Counted from the stretch's first letter, positions 26,167-34,993 are shown. The stretch: 64,000 bases of DNA from Thermomonospora echinospora (GCF_900108175.1 NZ_FNVO01000024.1:1-64000); one strand, 5' to 3'. A program made the numbers and translations. The notes: generated by a model not told the origin, from the letters alone.

Positions 26167-28758
26167 GTGGACTACAAGCTGACACGCAAGAGCCAGGAGG
26201 CGGTGTCGGTCGCGGTCCGCCGGGCGGCGGCCGAGGGCCACCCCCAGGTAGAGCCGCTGCACCTGCTGGTGGCGCTGCTGAGCGTGCCCGAGGGCACGGC
26301 CGTCCCGCTGCTGGAGGCCGTCGGCGCCGACTGGAAGGCCGTCCGCCGCGACGCCGAGGAACGCCTGGACTCCCTGCCCAAGGCCGCCGGCTCCACGGTG
26401 AGCAGCCCACAGATGTCGCGGCAGCTCATCGTGGCGATGAACACCGCCGGCAACCGTGCCCGGCAATTGGAGGACGAGTACGTCTCCACCGAGCACCTGC
26501 TGGTCGGCCTGGCCGCCGACGGGGGTCCGGCCGCCGAGGTGCTGCGCAAGGCGGGTGCCACCCCGCAGGCGCTGCTGGAGGCGTTCGAGAAGGTACGCGG
26601 GCACGCCCGGGTCACCAGCGAGGACCCCGAGGACACCTACCAGGCGCTGGAGAAGTACGGCGTCGACCTGACCGCGCGGGCCCGCGAGGGCAGGCTGGAC
26701 CCGGTGATCGGCCGCGACACCGAGATCCGCCGGGTGGTGCAGGTGCTGTCGCGCCGCACCAAGAACAACCCGGTGCTGATCGGGGAGCCCGGCGTCGGCA
26801 AGACCGCCGTGGTGGAGGGCCTGGCCCAGCGGATCGTGGCCGGTGACGTGCCCGAGTCGCTGCGCGGCAAGCGGCTGGTCGCCCTCGACCTGGGCGCCAT
26901 GGTCGCCGGGGCCAAGTACCGCGGCGAGTTCGAGGAGCGGCTCAAGGCCGTCCTGAACGAGATCAAGAGCAGCGACGGCCAGATCGTCACGTTCATCGAC
27001 GAGCTGCACACCATGGTGGGCGCGGGCGCCGCCGAGGGCGCGATGGACGCCGGCAACATGCTCAAGCCGATGCTGGCGCGCGGCGAGCTGCGCATGATCG
27101 GCGCCACCACGCTGGACGAGTACCGGGAGCGGATCGAGAAGGACGCCGCCCTGGAGCGGCGCTTCCAGCAGGTGTTCGTCGGCGAGCCCACGGTCGAGGA
27201 CACCATCGCGATCCTGCGCGGGCTCAAGGGCCGCTACGAGGCGCACCACCAGGTGCAGATCGCCGACTCGGCGCTGGTGGCCGCCGCCGCGCTGTCGGAC
27301 CGCTACATCACCGCCCGGTTCCTGCCGGACAAGGCCATCGACCTGGTGGACGAGGCCGCCTCCCGGCTGCGGATGGAGATCGACTCCCGGCCCGTGGAGA
27401 TCGACGAGCTGCAGCGCTCCGTGGACCGGCTGCGGATGGAGGAGCTGGCCTTGGTCAAGGAGTCCGACGAGGCCTCCAAGCAGCGCCTGGAGCGGCTGCG
27501 GCGCGACCTGGCCGACAAGAACGAGCAGCTCAGCGCACTGGTCGGCCGGTGGGAGCAGGAGAAGGCCGGGCTGAACCGGGTCGGCGAGCTCAAGAAGCGC
27601 ATCGACCAGTTGCGCGGCGAGGCCGAGCGGGCCCAGCGCGACGGCGACCTGGAGACCTCTGCCCGCCTCACCTACGGGGAGATCCCGACGCTGGAGAAGG
27701 AGCTGGCCACCGCCGCCGAGCAGGCCGAGAGCCGTAACGCCATGGTCAAGGAGGAGGTCGGCCCGGACGATGTCGCCGACGTGGTGGCCTCCTGGACCGG
27801 CATCCCGGCCGGCCGGCTGCTGGAGGGCGAGACCGCCAAGCTGCTGCGCATGGAGGAGGAGCTGGGCCGCCGCCTGATCGGGCAGGCCGCCGCGGTCAAG
27901 GCCGTCTCGGACGCGGTCCGCCGGGCCCGCGCCGGGATCGCCGACCCCGACCGTCCGACCGGCTCGTTCCTGTTCCTGGGTCCCACCGGGGTCGGCAAGA
28001 CCGAGCTGGCCAAGGCGCTGGCGGAGTTCCTGTTCGACGACGAGCGCGCCATGGTACGCATCGACATGTCGGAGTACTCCGAGAAGCACAGCGTGGCCCG
28101 GCTGGTCGGCGCCCCGCCCGGCTACGTCGGGTACGAGGAGGGCGGCCAGCTCACCGAGGCCGTGCGGCGCCGCCCGTACTGCGCGGTCCTGCTGGACGAG
28201 GTGGAGAAGGCCCACCCGGAGGTCTTCGACATCCTGCTCCAGGTGCTCGACGACGGGCGGCTGACCGACGGCCAGGGCCGTACGGTCGACTTCCGCAACA
28301 CCATCCTGATCATGACCTCGAACCTGGGCTCGCAGTTCCTGGTGGATCCCACGCTGGGCGCCGAGGCCAAGCGGGAGTCGGTGATGACCGCTGTGCGGGC
28401 CAGCTTCAAGCCGGAGTTCCTCAACCGGCTCGACGATGTGATCCTGTTCGACGCGCTGTCCACCGACGAGCTGACCCGCATCGTGGACCTGCAGGTCGAC
28501 CGGTTGGCCCGGCGGCTGGCCGACCGCCGGCTCACCCTGACGGTCACCGAGGCGGCCCGCGAGTGGCTGGCCCTGACCGGCTACGACCCGCTGTACGGCG
28601 CCCGCCCGCTGCGCCGCCTGGTGCAGACGGCCATCGGCGACGAGCTGGCCCGCGAGCTGCTGTCCGGCGCGGTCGGGGACGGCGACGAGGTGGTGGTGGA
28701 CCTCGACGAGTCCGCCGACCGGCTCGTCGTCCGCCCGGCGGTGACCCTCACCAAGTAG
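26167..28758 (+). CDS. clpB: Disaggregase ClpB
   Basis: This 863-residue Hsp104-type AAA+ protein has an N-terminal Clp-N repeat domain, AAA module 1 with Walker [10 protein letters not shown] (about residue 205), and a coiled-coil middle domain (about 400-530). AAA module 2 has GPTGVGKTE (about residue 604) and a C-terminal D2-small domain. It threads aggregated proteins for DnaK-assisted refolding. It is only 21 bases after hspR, so it shares the HAIR-controlled promoter. The start is GTG, after GGGGAG. Confidence 0.97.
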   Translation: MDYKLTRKSQEAVSVAVRRAAAEGHPQVEPLHLLVALLSVPEGTAVPLLEAVGADWKAVRRDAEERLDSLPKAAGSTVSSPQMSRQLIVAMNTAGNRARQLEDEYVSTEHLLVGLAADGGPAAEVLRKAGATPQALLEAFEKVRGHARVTSEDPEDTYQALEKYGVDLTARAREGRLDPVIGRDTEIRRVVQVLSRRTKNNPVLIGEPGVGKTAVVEGLAQRIVAGDVPESLRGKRLVALDLGAMVAGAKYRGEFEERLKAVLNEIKSSDGQIVTFIDELHTMVGAGAAEGAMDAGNMLKPMLARGELRMIGATTLDEYRERIEKDAALERRFQQVFVGEPTVEDTIAILRGLKGRYEAHHQVQIADSALVAAAALSDRYITARFLPDKAIDLVDEAASRLRMEIDSRPVEIDELQRSVDRLRMEELALVKESDEASKQRLERLRRDLADKNEQLSALVGRWEQEKAGLNRVGELKKRIDQLRGEAERAQRDGDLETSARLTYGEIPTLEKELATAAEQAESRNAMVKEEVGPDDVADVVASWTGIPAGRLLEGETAKLLRMEEELGRRLIGQAAAVKAVSDAVRRARAGIADPDRPTGSFLFLGPTGVGKTELAKALAEFLFDDERAMVRIDMSEYSEKHSVARLVGAPPGYVGYEEGGQLTEAVRRRPYCAVLLDEVEKAHPEVFDILLQVLDDGRLTDGQGRTVDFRNTILIMTSNLGSQFLVDPTLGAEAKRESVMTAVRASFKPEFLNRLDDVILFDALSTDELTRIVDLQVDRLARRLADRRLTLTVTEAAREWLALTGYDPLYGARPLRRLVQTAIGDELARELLSGAVGDGDEVVVDLDESADRLVVRPAVTLTK

Positions 28759-28774
28759 TCCGGGCCTTCCGGCG

Positions 28775-28816
28775 AAAGGCCGCTCCCGTGCTCCGGGGGC
28801 GGCCTTTTTCTTTTTC
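28775..28816 (+). terminator. Rho-independent terminator of the dnaK operon
   Basis: A 14-bp stem with one G-T pair (AAAGGCCGCTCCCG, right arm to 28807) and a 4-base loop is followed by a T-rich run, TTTTTCTTTTTC. Confidence 0.9.
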
Positions 28817-28828
28817 TCCGATATCGGG

Positions 28829-28859
28829 TTGACGTCCGGTGCGGGTGTGCTGCTAATGT
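28829..28859 (+). promoter_or_regulatory. Promoter of the 29202 leader transcript
   Basis: TTGACG (28829-28834) and TAATGT (28854-28859) are 19 bases apart. An ATG occurs seven bases after the -10, which is the leaderless spacing. Confidence 0.55.
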
Positions 28860-28866
28860 TCTGCGC

Positions 28867-28878
28867 ATGGAGATCTGA
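28867..28878 (+). other. Possible three-codon leaderless upstream ORF (MEI)
   Basis: ATG GAG ATC TGA begins at the predicted transcription start. It would be translated first on a leader of about 330 bases ahead of the small basic gene at 29202. It might be coincidental. Confidence 0.35.
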
Positions 28879-29201
28879 TCCCTCTGGGTTGAGCCCGCCG
28901 CCCTCCGACCGGCCTTCTGGTCCGAGGCGCGCATCTGCTCCCTGATTCGCCGTTCCGGCATCCGTTCCTCGTCTGCTCGCAGCGTTCCGGTCTTCCCGTA
29001 CGACCATGTTCGTCGTGCGTTCTGCCGGGACAGGTATGCGGTCGTCACCCTCGGCGTCCTGCCGTGTCAGGCGTCCGGGCGGTGACGCCGCCGCCCAAAA
29101 TCCTGTGGACGACGACGTTTTCCCGCGCGTTCAGGTGAGCCTTCCATTCCTTTTCCAGCGGCCGCCGAGGCCGTTATTCACCATGCCCGGAGGTGTCATT
29201 T
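28879..29201 (+). other. Long 5' leader without a gene
   Basis: Between the small upstream ORF and the gene at 29202 lie 323 bases that are pyrimidine-rich, with no conserved ORF I can support. It could be a regulatory leader or an RNA. Confidence 0.4.
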
Positions 29202-29369
29202 ATGCGAAACACGAACTCCACCGAGAACGTCGGCAAGAAGGCCAGGAAGGGCTCCGGCCCGGCATCCCGCTTCGGCGGCGTACCGGACCGCAAGAGCGCC
29301 GCCCTGTCCCGGGGCGCCCGCCCCAACGCCCGCCGCCTGCCCACCCGCAACATGAGCCGGGGCCGCTGA
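29202..29369 (+). CDS. Small highly basic protein
   Basis: This is a 55-residue Arg/Lys/Ser/Gly-rich protein (MRNTNSTENVGKKARKGSGP, then RFGGVPDRKSAALSRGARPN and an Arg-rich end). It has no hydrophobic part and is likely to bind nucleic acid or ribosomes. I do not recognise a family. A strong GGAGG site lies nine bases upstream, and a perfect 12-bp terminator stem follows at 29503-29534, so it is its own transcription unit. Its predicted promoter is over 340 bases upstream, leaving an unusually long leader. Confidence 0.65.
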   Translation: MRNTNSTENVGKKARKGSGPASRFGGVPDRKSAALSRGARPNARRLPTRNMSRGR

Positions 29370-29502
29370 CCGTCCGGCGGGCCCTCCTCTCCGCGACCGG
29401 CCGGACCGGCCGCCTCGGCGAACACCGACCCGAGGCCCGTTCTCCCCGTCCGGCCGGTCCGCGGACCCCACTGGCCGCAGTGAGCCGAAGCCACCGACCC
29501 TG

Positions 29503-29534
29503 AAGGGCCGCCCCGCACAGTTGGGGCGGCCCTT
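29503..29534 (+). terminator. Terminator after the small basic gene
   Basis: A perfect 12-bp stem, AAGGGCCGCCCC with GGGGCGGCCCTT, has an 8-base loop. Confidence 0.75.
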
Positions 29535-29600
29535 CGCCGCGACATCCCGGCCGCGGCCATCGCCGGGGTCGCCGAGCCCGGTCCGGGGCCGAGCCGCCGG

Positions 29601-30362
29601 TCAGGCGGTGGCGCCGCCATCGATGACGTGGTCCTGACCGACGACGAAGGCGGCCTCGTCCGAGCACAGCCAAAGGACGGCGGCGGCGATCTCCTCGGGG
29701 GCGGCGACCCGGCCGATGGGCAGGGCGGCCTTGTAGCGCTCGTCGCGTTCCTCGCGGGTCTCGCCCGGGCGGAACGACATGGGGGTGTCAACGGGGCCCG
29801 GGCTCACGGCGTTGATGCGGATGCCCTCGCCGATGTATTCGAGCGCCGCGGTACGGGTGAGGGCGGTGACGGCGGACTTGGAGGCGGCGTAGGCGCTCGC
29901 CCCCGGCAGCCGGTAGTGGTCGCCGATATTGGAGGACACGTTGACGATCGCTCCGCCGCCGTGCTCGCGCATGTGGGCGATCTCGTGCTTCATCGACAGG
30001 AAGACGCCGGTGAGGTTGGTCGCCAGCACGGTGTCCCAGACCTCCTCGTCGTAGTCGGCGACGGGCCCGAGCATGCCGAACACTCCCGCGTTGTTGAAGG
30101 CGACGTCCAGCCGGCCGTGCCGGGACACCGCCGCGTCGACCATCGCGGCCGCGTCGCCGGGCCTGGTGAGGTCCGCGACGACCGTGTCGGCGGTCCCGCC
30201 CTCGGCCTCGATCAGCTTGGCGGTCTCGGTGAGACGGCCGGAGTCGCGGCCCGCCAGCATCACGGTGGCGCCCTCCCTGGCGAAGGCTCGGGCGGTGGCG
30301 CCGCCGACCCCTCCGGTGGCGCCGGTGACGAGTACGACCTTCTCGGTGAAACGTGCGTTCAT
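29601..30362 (-). CDS. Short-chain dehydrogenase/reductase
   Basis: This 253-residue classical SDR has a Rossmann cofactor site TGATGGVGGA (about residues 14-23), an NNAG motif, a catalytic Ser segment (NVSSNIGD) and the YAASK catalytic pair. A C-terminal GQDHVIDGG block also fits the family. It is probably an NADP-dependent oxidoreductase of unknown substrate. The ATG follows GGAGG by five bases. It is preceded by a possible transporter remnant and by a TetR-type operator, so it is probably induced when the adjacent TetR regulator releases DNA. Confidence 0.85.
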   Translation of the reverse strand: MNARFTEKVVLVTGATGGVGGATARAFAREGATVMLAGRDSGRLTETAKLIEAEGGTADTVVADLTRPGDAAAMVDAAVSRHGRLDVAFNNAGVFGMLGPVADYDEEVWDTVLATNLTGVFLSMKHEIAHMREHGGGAIVNVSSNIGDHYRLPGASAYAASKSAVTALTRTAALEYIGEGIRINAVSPGPVDTPMSFRPGETREERDERYKAALPIGRVAAPEEIAAAVLWLCSDEAAFVVGQDHVIDGGATA

Positions 30363-30463
30363 GCCTTCCTCCGTGTTCTCGAGTGGATGAGTGCGAGCAG
30401 TGCGGCGAGGGCGAAGGCCACAGCGGCGACGCCGGGCGCGAAGCCGTGGCCACCGGCGGTGAC
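30359..30463 (-). pseudogene. Possible C-terminal remnant of a membrane transporter
   Basis: In the frame that ends in a TGA overlapping the SDR start (ATGA) are 34 residues (VTAGGHGFAPGVAAVAFALA, then ALLALIHSRTRRKA). They read like the last helix and basic tail of an MFS exporter. No start or upstream helices exist in frame, so the gene appears to have lost most of its length. The call rests on character, not on a match. Confidence 0.3.
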
Positions 30464-30524
30464 ATCCCCGCCCGGGGACGCGGGGGAACAGCGCCATTCC
30501 GGCCATGACCGGACCTCAAAATTA

Positions 30525-30536
30525 GACCGATCGTTC
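30525..30536. promoter_or_regulatory. TetR-type operator half-palindrome 1
   Basis: GACCGATCGTTC lies in the promoter region of the SDR unit. It matches GACCGTTCGTTC, the reverse complement of the site at 31186-31197, at 11 of 12 positions. Confidence 0.55.
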
Positions 30537-30592
30537 TTGAATTTGGGCAGGAGAAGCTCTGCGGAGGACTCCGTCCGGGGATCGGCCCAGGA

Positions 30593-31162
30593 TCAGTTCA
30601 GCGTCGCCATCGCCTGGTCGACGGCGTCGCGCAGGCGGGCCGGGTCGGGGTCGGCGCGGCCCAGCACGCGGATGCCCTGCAACAGCACCAGCAGCAGCCG
30701 GGCCAGCGCCCGGGGGTCCTTGCCGGCGCCGAGTTCCCCCTGCGCGCGGGCCCTGATCAGCGCCGAGGTGAGCGCCGCCTCCAGCCCGTCCCAGCTCGCG
30801 GTGACCCGCCGGGCCATCACCGGGTCGCGCGGCGCCAGTTCCACGGCGGTGTTGACCACCATGCAGCCTCGCCGGTCGTCCAGGCACTCGGCCACGTAGG
30901 CGTCGAAGAGGGCGCGCACGGCGGGCAGCACCGGTCCCGGCTGTGAGAGCCGTTCGATGACGTCGCTCTGCTCCAGATAACGCTCCAGCGCCTTCAGATA
31001 GAGGGCGTGCTTGCCGCCGAAGGTGCCGTAGATGCTGGCGCGGGCGATGCCGAGACGCTCGACCAGATCGGCCATCGAGGTGGCCTCGTACCCGCGTTCC
31101 CAGAACAGCTCCAGCGCCTTCTGCAGCACCGCGTCCGGATCGAACTCTTTGCTCCTGGCCAC
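30593..31162 (-). CDS. TetR/AcrR-family repressor
   Basis: This 189-residue TetR-family regulator has an N-terminal helix-turn-helix (ALELFWERGYEATSMADLVE, then RLGIARASIYGTFGGKHALY) and a C-terminal ligand domain of the type found with SDR or efflux genes. The start is GTG. It shares orientation with the SDR gene and is flanked by two near-identical operators, one at its own promoter and one at the SDR promoter. This is a normal autoregulated repressor arrangement. Confidence 0.88.
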   Translation of the reverse strand: MARSKEFDPDAVLQKALELFWERGYEATSMADLVERLGIARASIYGTFGGKHALYLKALERYLEQSDVIERLSQPGPVLPAVRALFDAYVAECLDDRRGCMVVNTAVELAPRDPVMARRVTASWDGLEAALTSALIRARAQGELGAGKDPRALARLLLVLLQGIRVLGRADPDPARLRDAVDQAMATLN

Positions 31163-31185
31163 GCCCCGGACCGTAACACTTTCCA

Positions 31186-31197
31186 GAACGAACGGTC
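31186..31197. promoter_or_regulatory. TetR-type operator half-palindrome 2
   Basis: GAACGAACGGTC lies 24 bases before the GTG of the tetR gene, on the opposite strand sense to the site at 30525-30536. It is expected to mediate autoregulation. Confidence 0.55.
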
Positions 31198-31234
31198 AAT
31201 AAATCACTCTCCCGGAGGCGGCGCGTCCAGGGCG

Positions 31235-31396
31235 GAGTTGTGCGGCTACGCCCGTGACTGCGACGCGGCCGTGGAACGGCTGCGCTCGCAGGGCGTACGC
31301 GTCCTGGAGGAGCCGGCCGACCAGCCCTGGGGCGAGCGAATGGCGCGCGTGCTCGACCCGGACGGCAACCGGCTGGTCATCCTGTCCGTCCTGTGA
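31235..31396 (+). pseudogene. C-terminal remnant of a VOC/glyoxalase-family protein
   Basis: The frame ending at 31396 encodes about 50 residues (ARDCDAAVERLRSQGVRVLE, then PADQPWGERMARVLDPDGNR) with the end of a vicinal-oxygen-chelate domain. The DPDGNRL block and a final metal-ligand strand are visible. The first half of the domain is missing and no start or ribosome site precedes it, so it is a truncated relic next to the tetR operator. Confidence 0.6.
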
Positions 31397-31446
31397 CACC
31401 GACCGGCCCGCCGGGCGTACCAGGCGGCACTGGCGAGGTCACCGGG

Positions 31447-32199
31447 TCAGGCGGGTGGGTCGAGGCGGTTGCCGAGGTCGGGGAGTTCCTTGCGGATGCG
31501 GCGGTCCATGGCGCGGGCGAAGTGCTCGTCGGCGACGGTGCGGGCGACCGGGCGCAGGCGTTCGACGGTCCGGGCCAGGCGGGCCAGCTCGGCCGGTGAC
31601 GGGGGGTCGCCCATCGGGTCCAGCAGGTGGCGGCGGGCCATCCGGACGAACGCGAACGCCATCCGGTCGAAGGCGGCCTCCAGCTCCCAGCTCACCGCGA
31701 TGATCGCCGACAGCGGGACGCCCTCCTGCACCAGGGCGGCGGTGGCCTCCAGCAGGCGGGGGATGCGGTGGACGACCCGGTCGCCGTCGACCCTGATGTA
31801 GCCGAGCTCCTCGGCCTCGGCGAGCACGTCCGGGGTGAGCTGGTCGCCGAACATCTCCGCCAGTTCGTCCATGGTCAGTTCGGTCTCGGCCTCCCGGCTC
31901 CAGGGCGCGGACACCGCCCACTGGAAGCCCAGCAGCTCGCCCACGTCGCGGCCCTGCTCCCAGGCGGCCAGCAGTTCCTCGATGCCGTCCAGCCGGTAGC
32001 CGCGGTCCAGCAGTTCGGCGATGAGCCGCAGCCGGTCCAGATGCGCCCGGGAGTAGACGGCGACCCGGCCCTCGCGCCGGGGCGGGGGCAGCAGCCTGCG
32101 CTCCTGGTAGTAGCGCAGCGTACGGACGGGGATGCCCGCCTCCCTGGCCAGCTCCTCGATCCGGTACTCCTGCCCTGACCTGGCCGGCGCCTTGCTCAT
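31447..32199 (-). CDS. MerR-family transcriptional regulator
   Basis: This 250-residue regulator has an N-terminal MerR winged helix (YRIEELAREAGIPVRTLRYY, wing RREGRVAVYS). A long alpha-helical effector domain follows, with a segment around MDELAEMFGDQLTPDVLAEA and a terminal helical bundle. No cysteine metal site is present, so it probably senses an organic molecule. A CCAG-N6-CTGG palindrome upstream (32386-32403) resembles sites at the pucR-like and SDR promoters, suggesting shared control. Confidence 0.85.
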   Translation of the reverse strand: MSKAPARSGQEYRIEELAREAGIPVRTLRYYQERRLLPPPRREGRVAVYSRAHLDRLRLIAELLDRGYRLDGIEELLAAWEQGRDVGELLGFQWAVSAPWSREAETELTMDELAEMFGDQLTPDVLAEAEELGYIRVDGDRVVHRIPRLLEATAALVQEGVPLSAIIAVSWELEAAFDRMAFAFVRMARRHLLDPMGDPPSPAELARLARTVERLRPVARTVADEHFARAMDRRIRKELPDLGNRLDPPA

Positions 32200-32385
32200 G
32201 CGTGCTCCCCGCTCGCCCGTGACGCGCCTCGCGGGCGCGGCCCTACCTGGTCGTGTGCCCATCCGTGGAGCCCGCTCCGCCCGCCTGCCCGCACGCTCAC
32301 CATCGCCGTGCGCTCTCCGGTCCGGCCCGTGCCGGGCGCCTCCGGCTCGCCCGTACGCCCACCGTACTGCTCGGCGTCCAGACCT

Positions 32386-32403
32386 CACCAGTCGGCACTG
32401 GCG
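32386..32403. promoter_or_regulatory. TGCCAG-type palindrome, site 1 (weak)
   Basis: CACCAG-TCGGCA-CTGGCG has the CCAG-N6-CTGG core with degenerate flanks. It lies 187 bases before the MerR start. Confidence 0.4.
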
Positions 32404-32462
32404 TGATCAGCCCACCGAAAACCGGCAGATGCCACAGCTCGCAGGGCCGGCGGCGGCCCGGC

Positions 32463-33707
32463 TCAGTCCTGCGCGGACATGGTGGCCAGCCAGGCGTGCA
32501 GCGCCATCTCCATCTCCAGGCGGCGATCGGTGGCGTGCAGGTCCTCGCCGAACAGGTCCTGGAGCTGGTTGATCCGGTAACGGACGGTCTGCGGGTGGAC
32601 GTGCAGGGTCTTGGCGGCGCCCTTGACGTTGAACCCGTGTTGCAGGCAGGCCAGCAGGGTGGCGCCGAGCCGTTCGGCCTCGCGCGGGCGCAGCTTCAGC
32701 AACGGCGCCAGCAGTCGTTCGGCCATCATCCGGGGCAGTTCCTCGCGCTGGAAGAGCACCAGCGTCGGCAGGTGATCGGCCCAGTGGACCACCGGTCCAT
32801 CGCCGGGGCGCCATGCGATGATGCCCCGTTCCACCAGCCCGAGCGTCTGCTTGGCCCAGTACAGGGAGGCGGCGGCCTTGTCGACGGTGACGGTCGGGCC
32901 TATCACCATCATCCACGGAGACGGCAGCTCCGCCAGGTACGGCAGTCCGCCCGGCCGGTCGGGGTCGGGTACGACGCCCCACGGCCGCGCCCCCCGTACG
33001 TCCGCCAGCACCTCGGCGGGCAGGCTTGGGAGCACCGGCTCTTCGGCGTGCGGACCGGACACCTCGGCCCGCAGGGGCGCGAAGACCAGCGCCGCCGTGG
33101 TGCGCGGCACGGTCCAATCGGCCTGGGCGGCGGTGTCGGCGATGACCTCAGGCGCCACGGACGGCTCGGTGACCAGCAGGGACAGCAGGCGGACGCGGTG
33201 ACGCACGCGGTCGTCGCCCTGCTTGGCCAGTTCCCGGCGGTGGCCTTCGGCGGCGGCGTCGGCGAACTCGTCGAGCGAGGTGAACACCGCTTCCGCGAAC
33301 GCCCGGTACATGCTGCGCGGCAGCCGCAGCCGCTCGGACTGGACGGCCAGCCAGCGCAGCACGGCCCGCGCCCCGGCCCGCAGCGCGGACTGCAGCCGGT
33401 CCAGGCCGCGCCCGGCCCGTGCCTCCTGCGCGCCCGCCTCGCCGAACAGGTCGAGCATGTGGCGCGGCCAGCCGGTGGCCGGCCCGCCCATCAGGTCGGC
33501 GAACTCGGCGACGGTCCGGCGGATCGTCTCCACCAGCGCGGCCCGCCGCTCCGGGTCTGTCTGCCAGGAGTACTCGGGGACCTGGGCCGCCACCTCGTCG
33601 ACGATCTCGGTGGCGAGATCGAGCCGGTGGTGGCGCAGCAGCGCCGCCGCCTGCACCGGTACCAGGCTCCAGGGCGGGAGGTGGTGATCACTCATCAACG
33701 CCGTCAC
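32463..33707 (-). CDS. PucR/CdaR-type transcriptional regulator
   Basis: This 414-residue regulator ends in the PucR-type helix-turn-helix (HGFNVKGAAKTLHVHPQTVR, then YRINQLQDLFGEDL). It has long helical N-terminal and GGDEF-like middle regions. Such proteins control catabolic or lipid genes in actinomycetes. The GTG at 33707 is taken, but an ATG at 33695 in frame (MSDHHLPPW) is equally possible. Two palindromes of the TGCCAG-N6-CTGG type lie upstream, consistent with autoregulation by this protein or its neighbour. Confidence 0.85.
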   Translation of the reverse strand: MTALMSDHHLPPWSLVPVQAAALLRHHRLDLATEIVDEVAAQVPEYSWQTDPERRAALVETIRRTVAEFADLMGGPATGWPRHMLDLFGEAGAQEARAGRGLDRLQSALRAGARAVLRWLAVQSERLRLPRSMYRAFAEAVFTSLDEFADAAAEGHRRELAKQGDDRVRHRVRLLSLLVTEPSVAPEVIADTAAQADWTVPRTTAALVFAPLRAEVSGPHAEEPVLPSLPAEVLADVRGARPWGVVPDPDRPGGLPYLAELPSPWMMVIGPTVTVDKAAASLYWAKQTLGLVERGIIAWRPGDGPVVHWADHLPTLVLFQREELPRMMAERLLAPLLKLRPREAERLGATLLACLQHGFNVKGAAKTLHVHPQTVRYRINQLQDLFGEDLHATDRRLEMEMALHAWLATMSAQD

Positions 33708-33828
33708 GATCGTCGCCTACAGCCGTACGGGGCCGAGTCCGGAGTCGGCCGCCCACCGCCGTGGAGATCATCGGCCGCCGGTCTCGCCAACGCGAACATC
33801 TCGCCCACCTCGCTGCCCGGGTCGTAGC

Positions 33829-33846
33829 TGCCAGCCTGAACTGGCA
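33829..33846. promoter_or_regulatory. TGCCAG-type palindrome, site 2
   Basis: TGCCAG-CCTGAA-CTGGCA, a perfect 6-bp inverted repeat, lies upstream of the PucR-type gene. Confidence 0.6.
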
Positions 33847-33868
33847 TGGCGGCAGGTTACGCCACATC

Positions 33869-33886
33869 CCTACCCGCTGGTAGCCC
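33869..33886. promoter_or_regulatory. Conserved element CCTACCCGCTGGTAGCCC
   Basis: It matches 15 of 18 bases with CCTACTGGCCGGTAGCCC at 38855-38872. Both copies lie 40-42 bases from a TGCCAG palindrome (start to start). Confidence 0.45.
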
Positions 33887-33924
33887 TTTCCCACGCAGTG
33901 GGACACGGTCACGAACCCTGGTCA

Positions 33925-33942
33925 TGCCAGCTGCAACTGGAA
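33925..33942. promoter_or_regulatory. TGCCAG-type palindrome, site 3 (imperfect)
   Basis: TGCCAG-CTGCAA-CTGGAA keeps the left arm and the CTGG core of the right arm. Confidence 0.45.
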
Positions 33943-34032
33943 CACTGAAAGTCTGATGGCGACAACGGAACGTGCTCGGGCCGAACCCCCGGCACGGGAC
34001 GGCGGGCCTCGTCCCTATCCCTCCGTTCGAGA

Positions 34033-34069
34033 GCGGGCGCGCCGCCCTCCTCCCCGCCGGCGCGCCCGC
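34033..34069 (-). terminator. Terminator hairpin
   Basis: A perfect 12-bp stem (GCGGGCGCGCCG with its complement) has a 13-base loop, downstream of the two unknown minus-strand genes. Confidence 0.65.
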
Positions 34070-34124
34070 GTCTGTGAGGGGCGGCGGCCCTCCCCGCGAG
34101 GCTGTACCTGCCGCCGCCCCGGCT

Positions 34125-34397
34125 CTACCGGTCGCCGCCCTCCGCCAAGGCGCCCTTGACCGCGACGATCGCGTCCATCGGCCGGTCGGCCTCGCAGATC
34201 GGGAAGCCGCCCGCCCGTACGAACCACAACCGGCCGCCGTCGGACGCGCGCTTTTGCGCCCACACCTCGACCCTCCGGCCCTCGTCGTCGGTGACGGTCA
34301 GGTGGTGGGACTCGACGGCGACGGCGTACCCCTGGCCACGCAGGGGACCGGCCAGTCCGTGGAGCGCCTGCCGGCGCGCGTCATCGGCCGCGATCAT
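34125..34397 (-). CDS. Hypothetical protein, second gene of an unknown pair
   Basis: This 90-residue protein begins MIAADDARRQALHGLAGPLR and is about half beta. It contains VAVESHHLTVTDDEGRRVEV and WAQKRASDGGRLWFVRAGGF segments and has no known domain. Its ATG overlaps the stop of the upstream gene (ATGA), which supports co-translation. Similar two-gene units occur next to XRE-DUF397 loci in actinomycetes; I cannot assign a role. Confidence 0.55.
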   Translation of the reverse strand: MIAADDARRQALHGLAGPLRGQGYAVAVESHHLTVTDDEGRRVEVWAQKRASDGGRLWFVRAGGFPICEADRPMDAIVAVKGALAEGGDR

Positions 34398-34852
34398 GCC
34401 GCGACCTGGAGGAGTCCGAGCCGGACCCCGGCACGCCGCCACATGCCGCGCTCGTCACGACGGGCGGCATGCCGCCCGCGAGGCGGCGGCGCGGGCGGAC
34501 TGGTGGGCACGGTGACGCGGGACGCCTGGTGGTGTGGGGGCATCGACCGCGCCACCGCGCCGCCCTCACCCAGCCGGGGCTGCTGGGCCCGGGCCAGGCG
34601 AGGGGTCTGGGAGATGTCCCCGACCGGCGGGCGCTGGGTCAGTCGCGCGGGCACCGGCCGGGGAGACTGGGGGTAGTGCTCCCGGTAGTAGTCGGGCAAC
34701 GCCCACCACGCGCCGGTCTCCTCGCCGAGCCACACCATGGCGCGGGGGTACCGGCGGCGAATCTCGCGAATCTGCCGCTCGGCCGTGGACGGCCCACGGC
34801 CCGCCCACGGGGCGGACGCCACCGGAGCGCGTTCGGTCTCGGTACGATCCAT
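34394..34852 (-). CDS. Hypothetical protein, first gene of an unknown pair
   Basis: This 152-residue protein has a central conserved-looking part (TAERQIREIRRRYPRAMVWL, then GEETGAWWALPDYYREHYPQ). A Pro/Arg-rich second half looks disordered. The tryptophan-rich segment suggests a small binding domain. The ATG at 34852 is taken with a GGAGG site 11 bases away; an ATG 18 bases upstream is possible. It is coupled to the 90-residue gene. Function unknown. Confidence 0.5.
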   Translation of the reverse strand: MDRTETERAPVASAPWAGRGPSTAERQIREIRRRYPRAMVWLGEETGAWWALPDYYREHYPQSPRPVPARLTQRPPVGDISQTPRLARAQQPRLGEGGAVARSMPPHHQASRVTVPTSPPAPPPRGRHAARRDERGMWRRAGVRLGLLQVAA

Positions 34853-34993
34853 GACAGCCAGGACCTCCATCCTGGTCAGGCCCCGGGGGACGCCAGCGCT
34901 GCAATCGCTGGACCGGGGCCGCTTCATGTCTGGGACGGTCTCGCCGGATCACCCTGCATAGCCCTCCGGCGCAACCGCTCCTCCACCATGCAT

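Larger units (their letters stand above)
33708..34124. other. Regulatory intergenic region upstream of the PucR-type gene
   Basis: This 417-base gap holds two TGCCAG palindromes, the motif CCTACCCGCTGGTAGCCC (33869-33886) and a terminator hairpin at 34033-34069. No gene is seen. Confidence 0.5.

Noticed and set aside
25570-29007. 1145-codon minus-strand ORF opposite hspR and clpB
   Set aside because: It is the antisense shadow of highly biased coding DNA; the plus strand holds full, conserved HspR and ClpB.
30359-30506. In-frame N-terminal extension of the SDR from ATG 30506
   Set aside because: The extension is Arg-rich and unlike SDR N-termini, and a strong ribosome site lies before the ATG at 30362.
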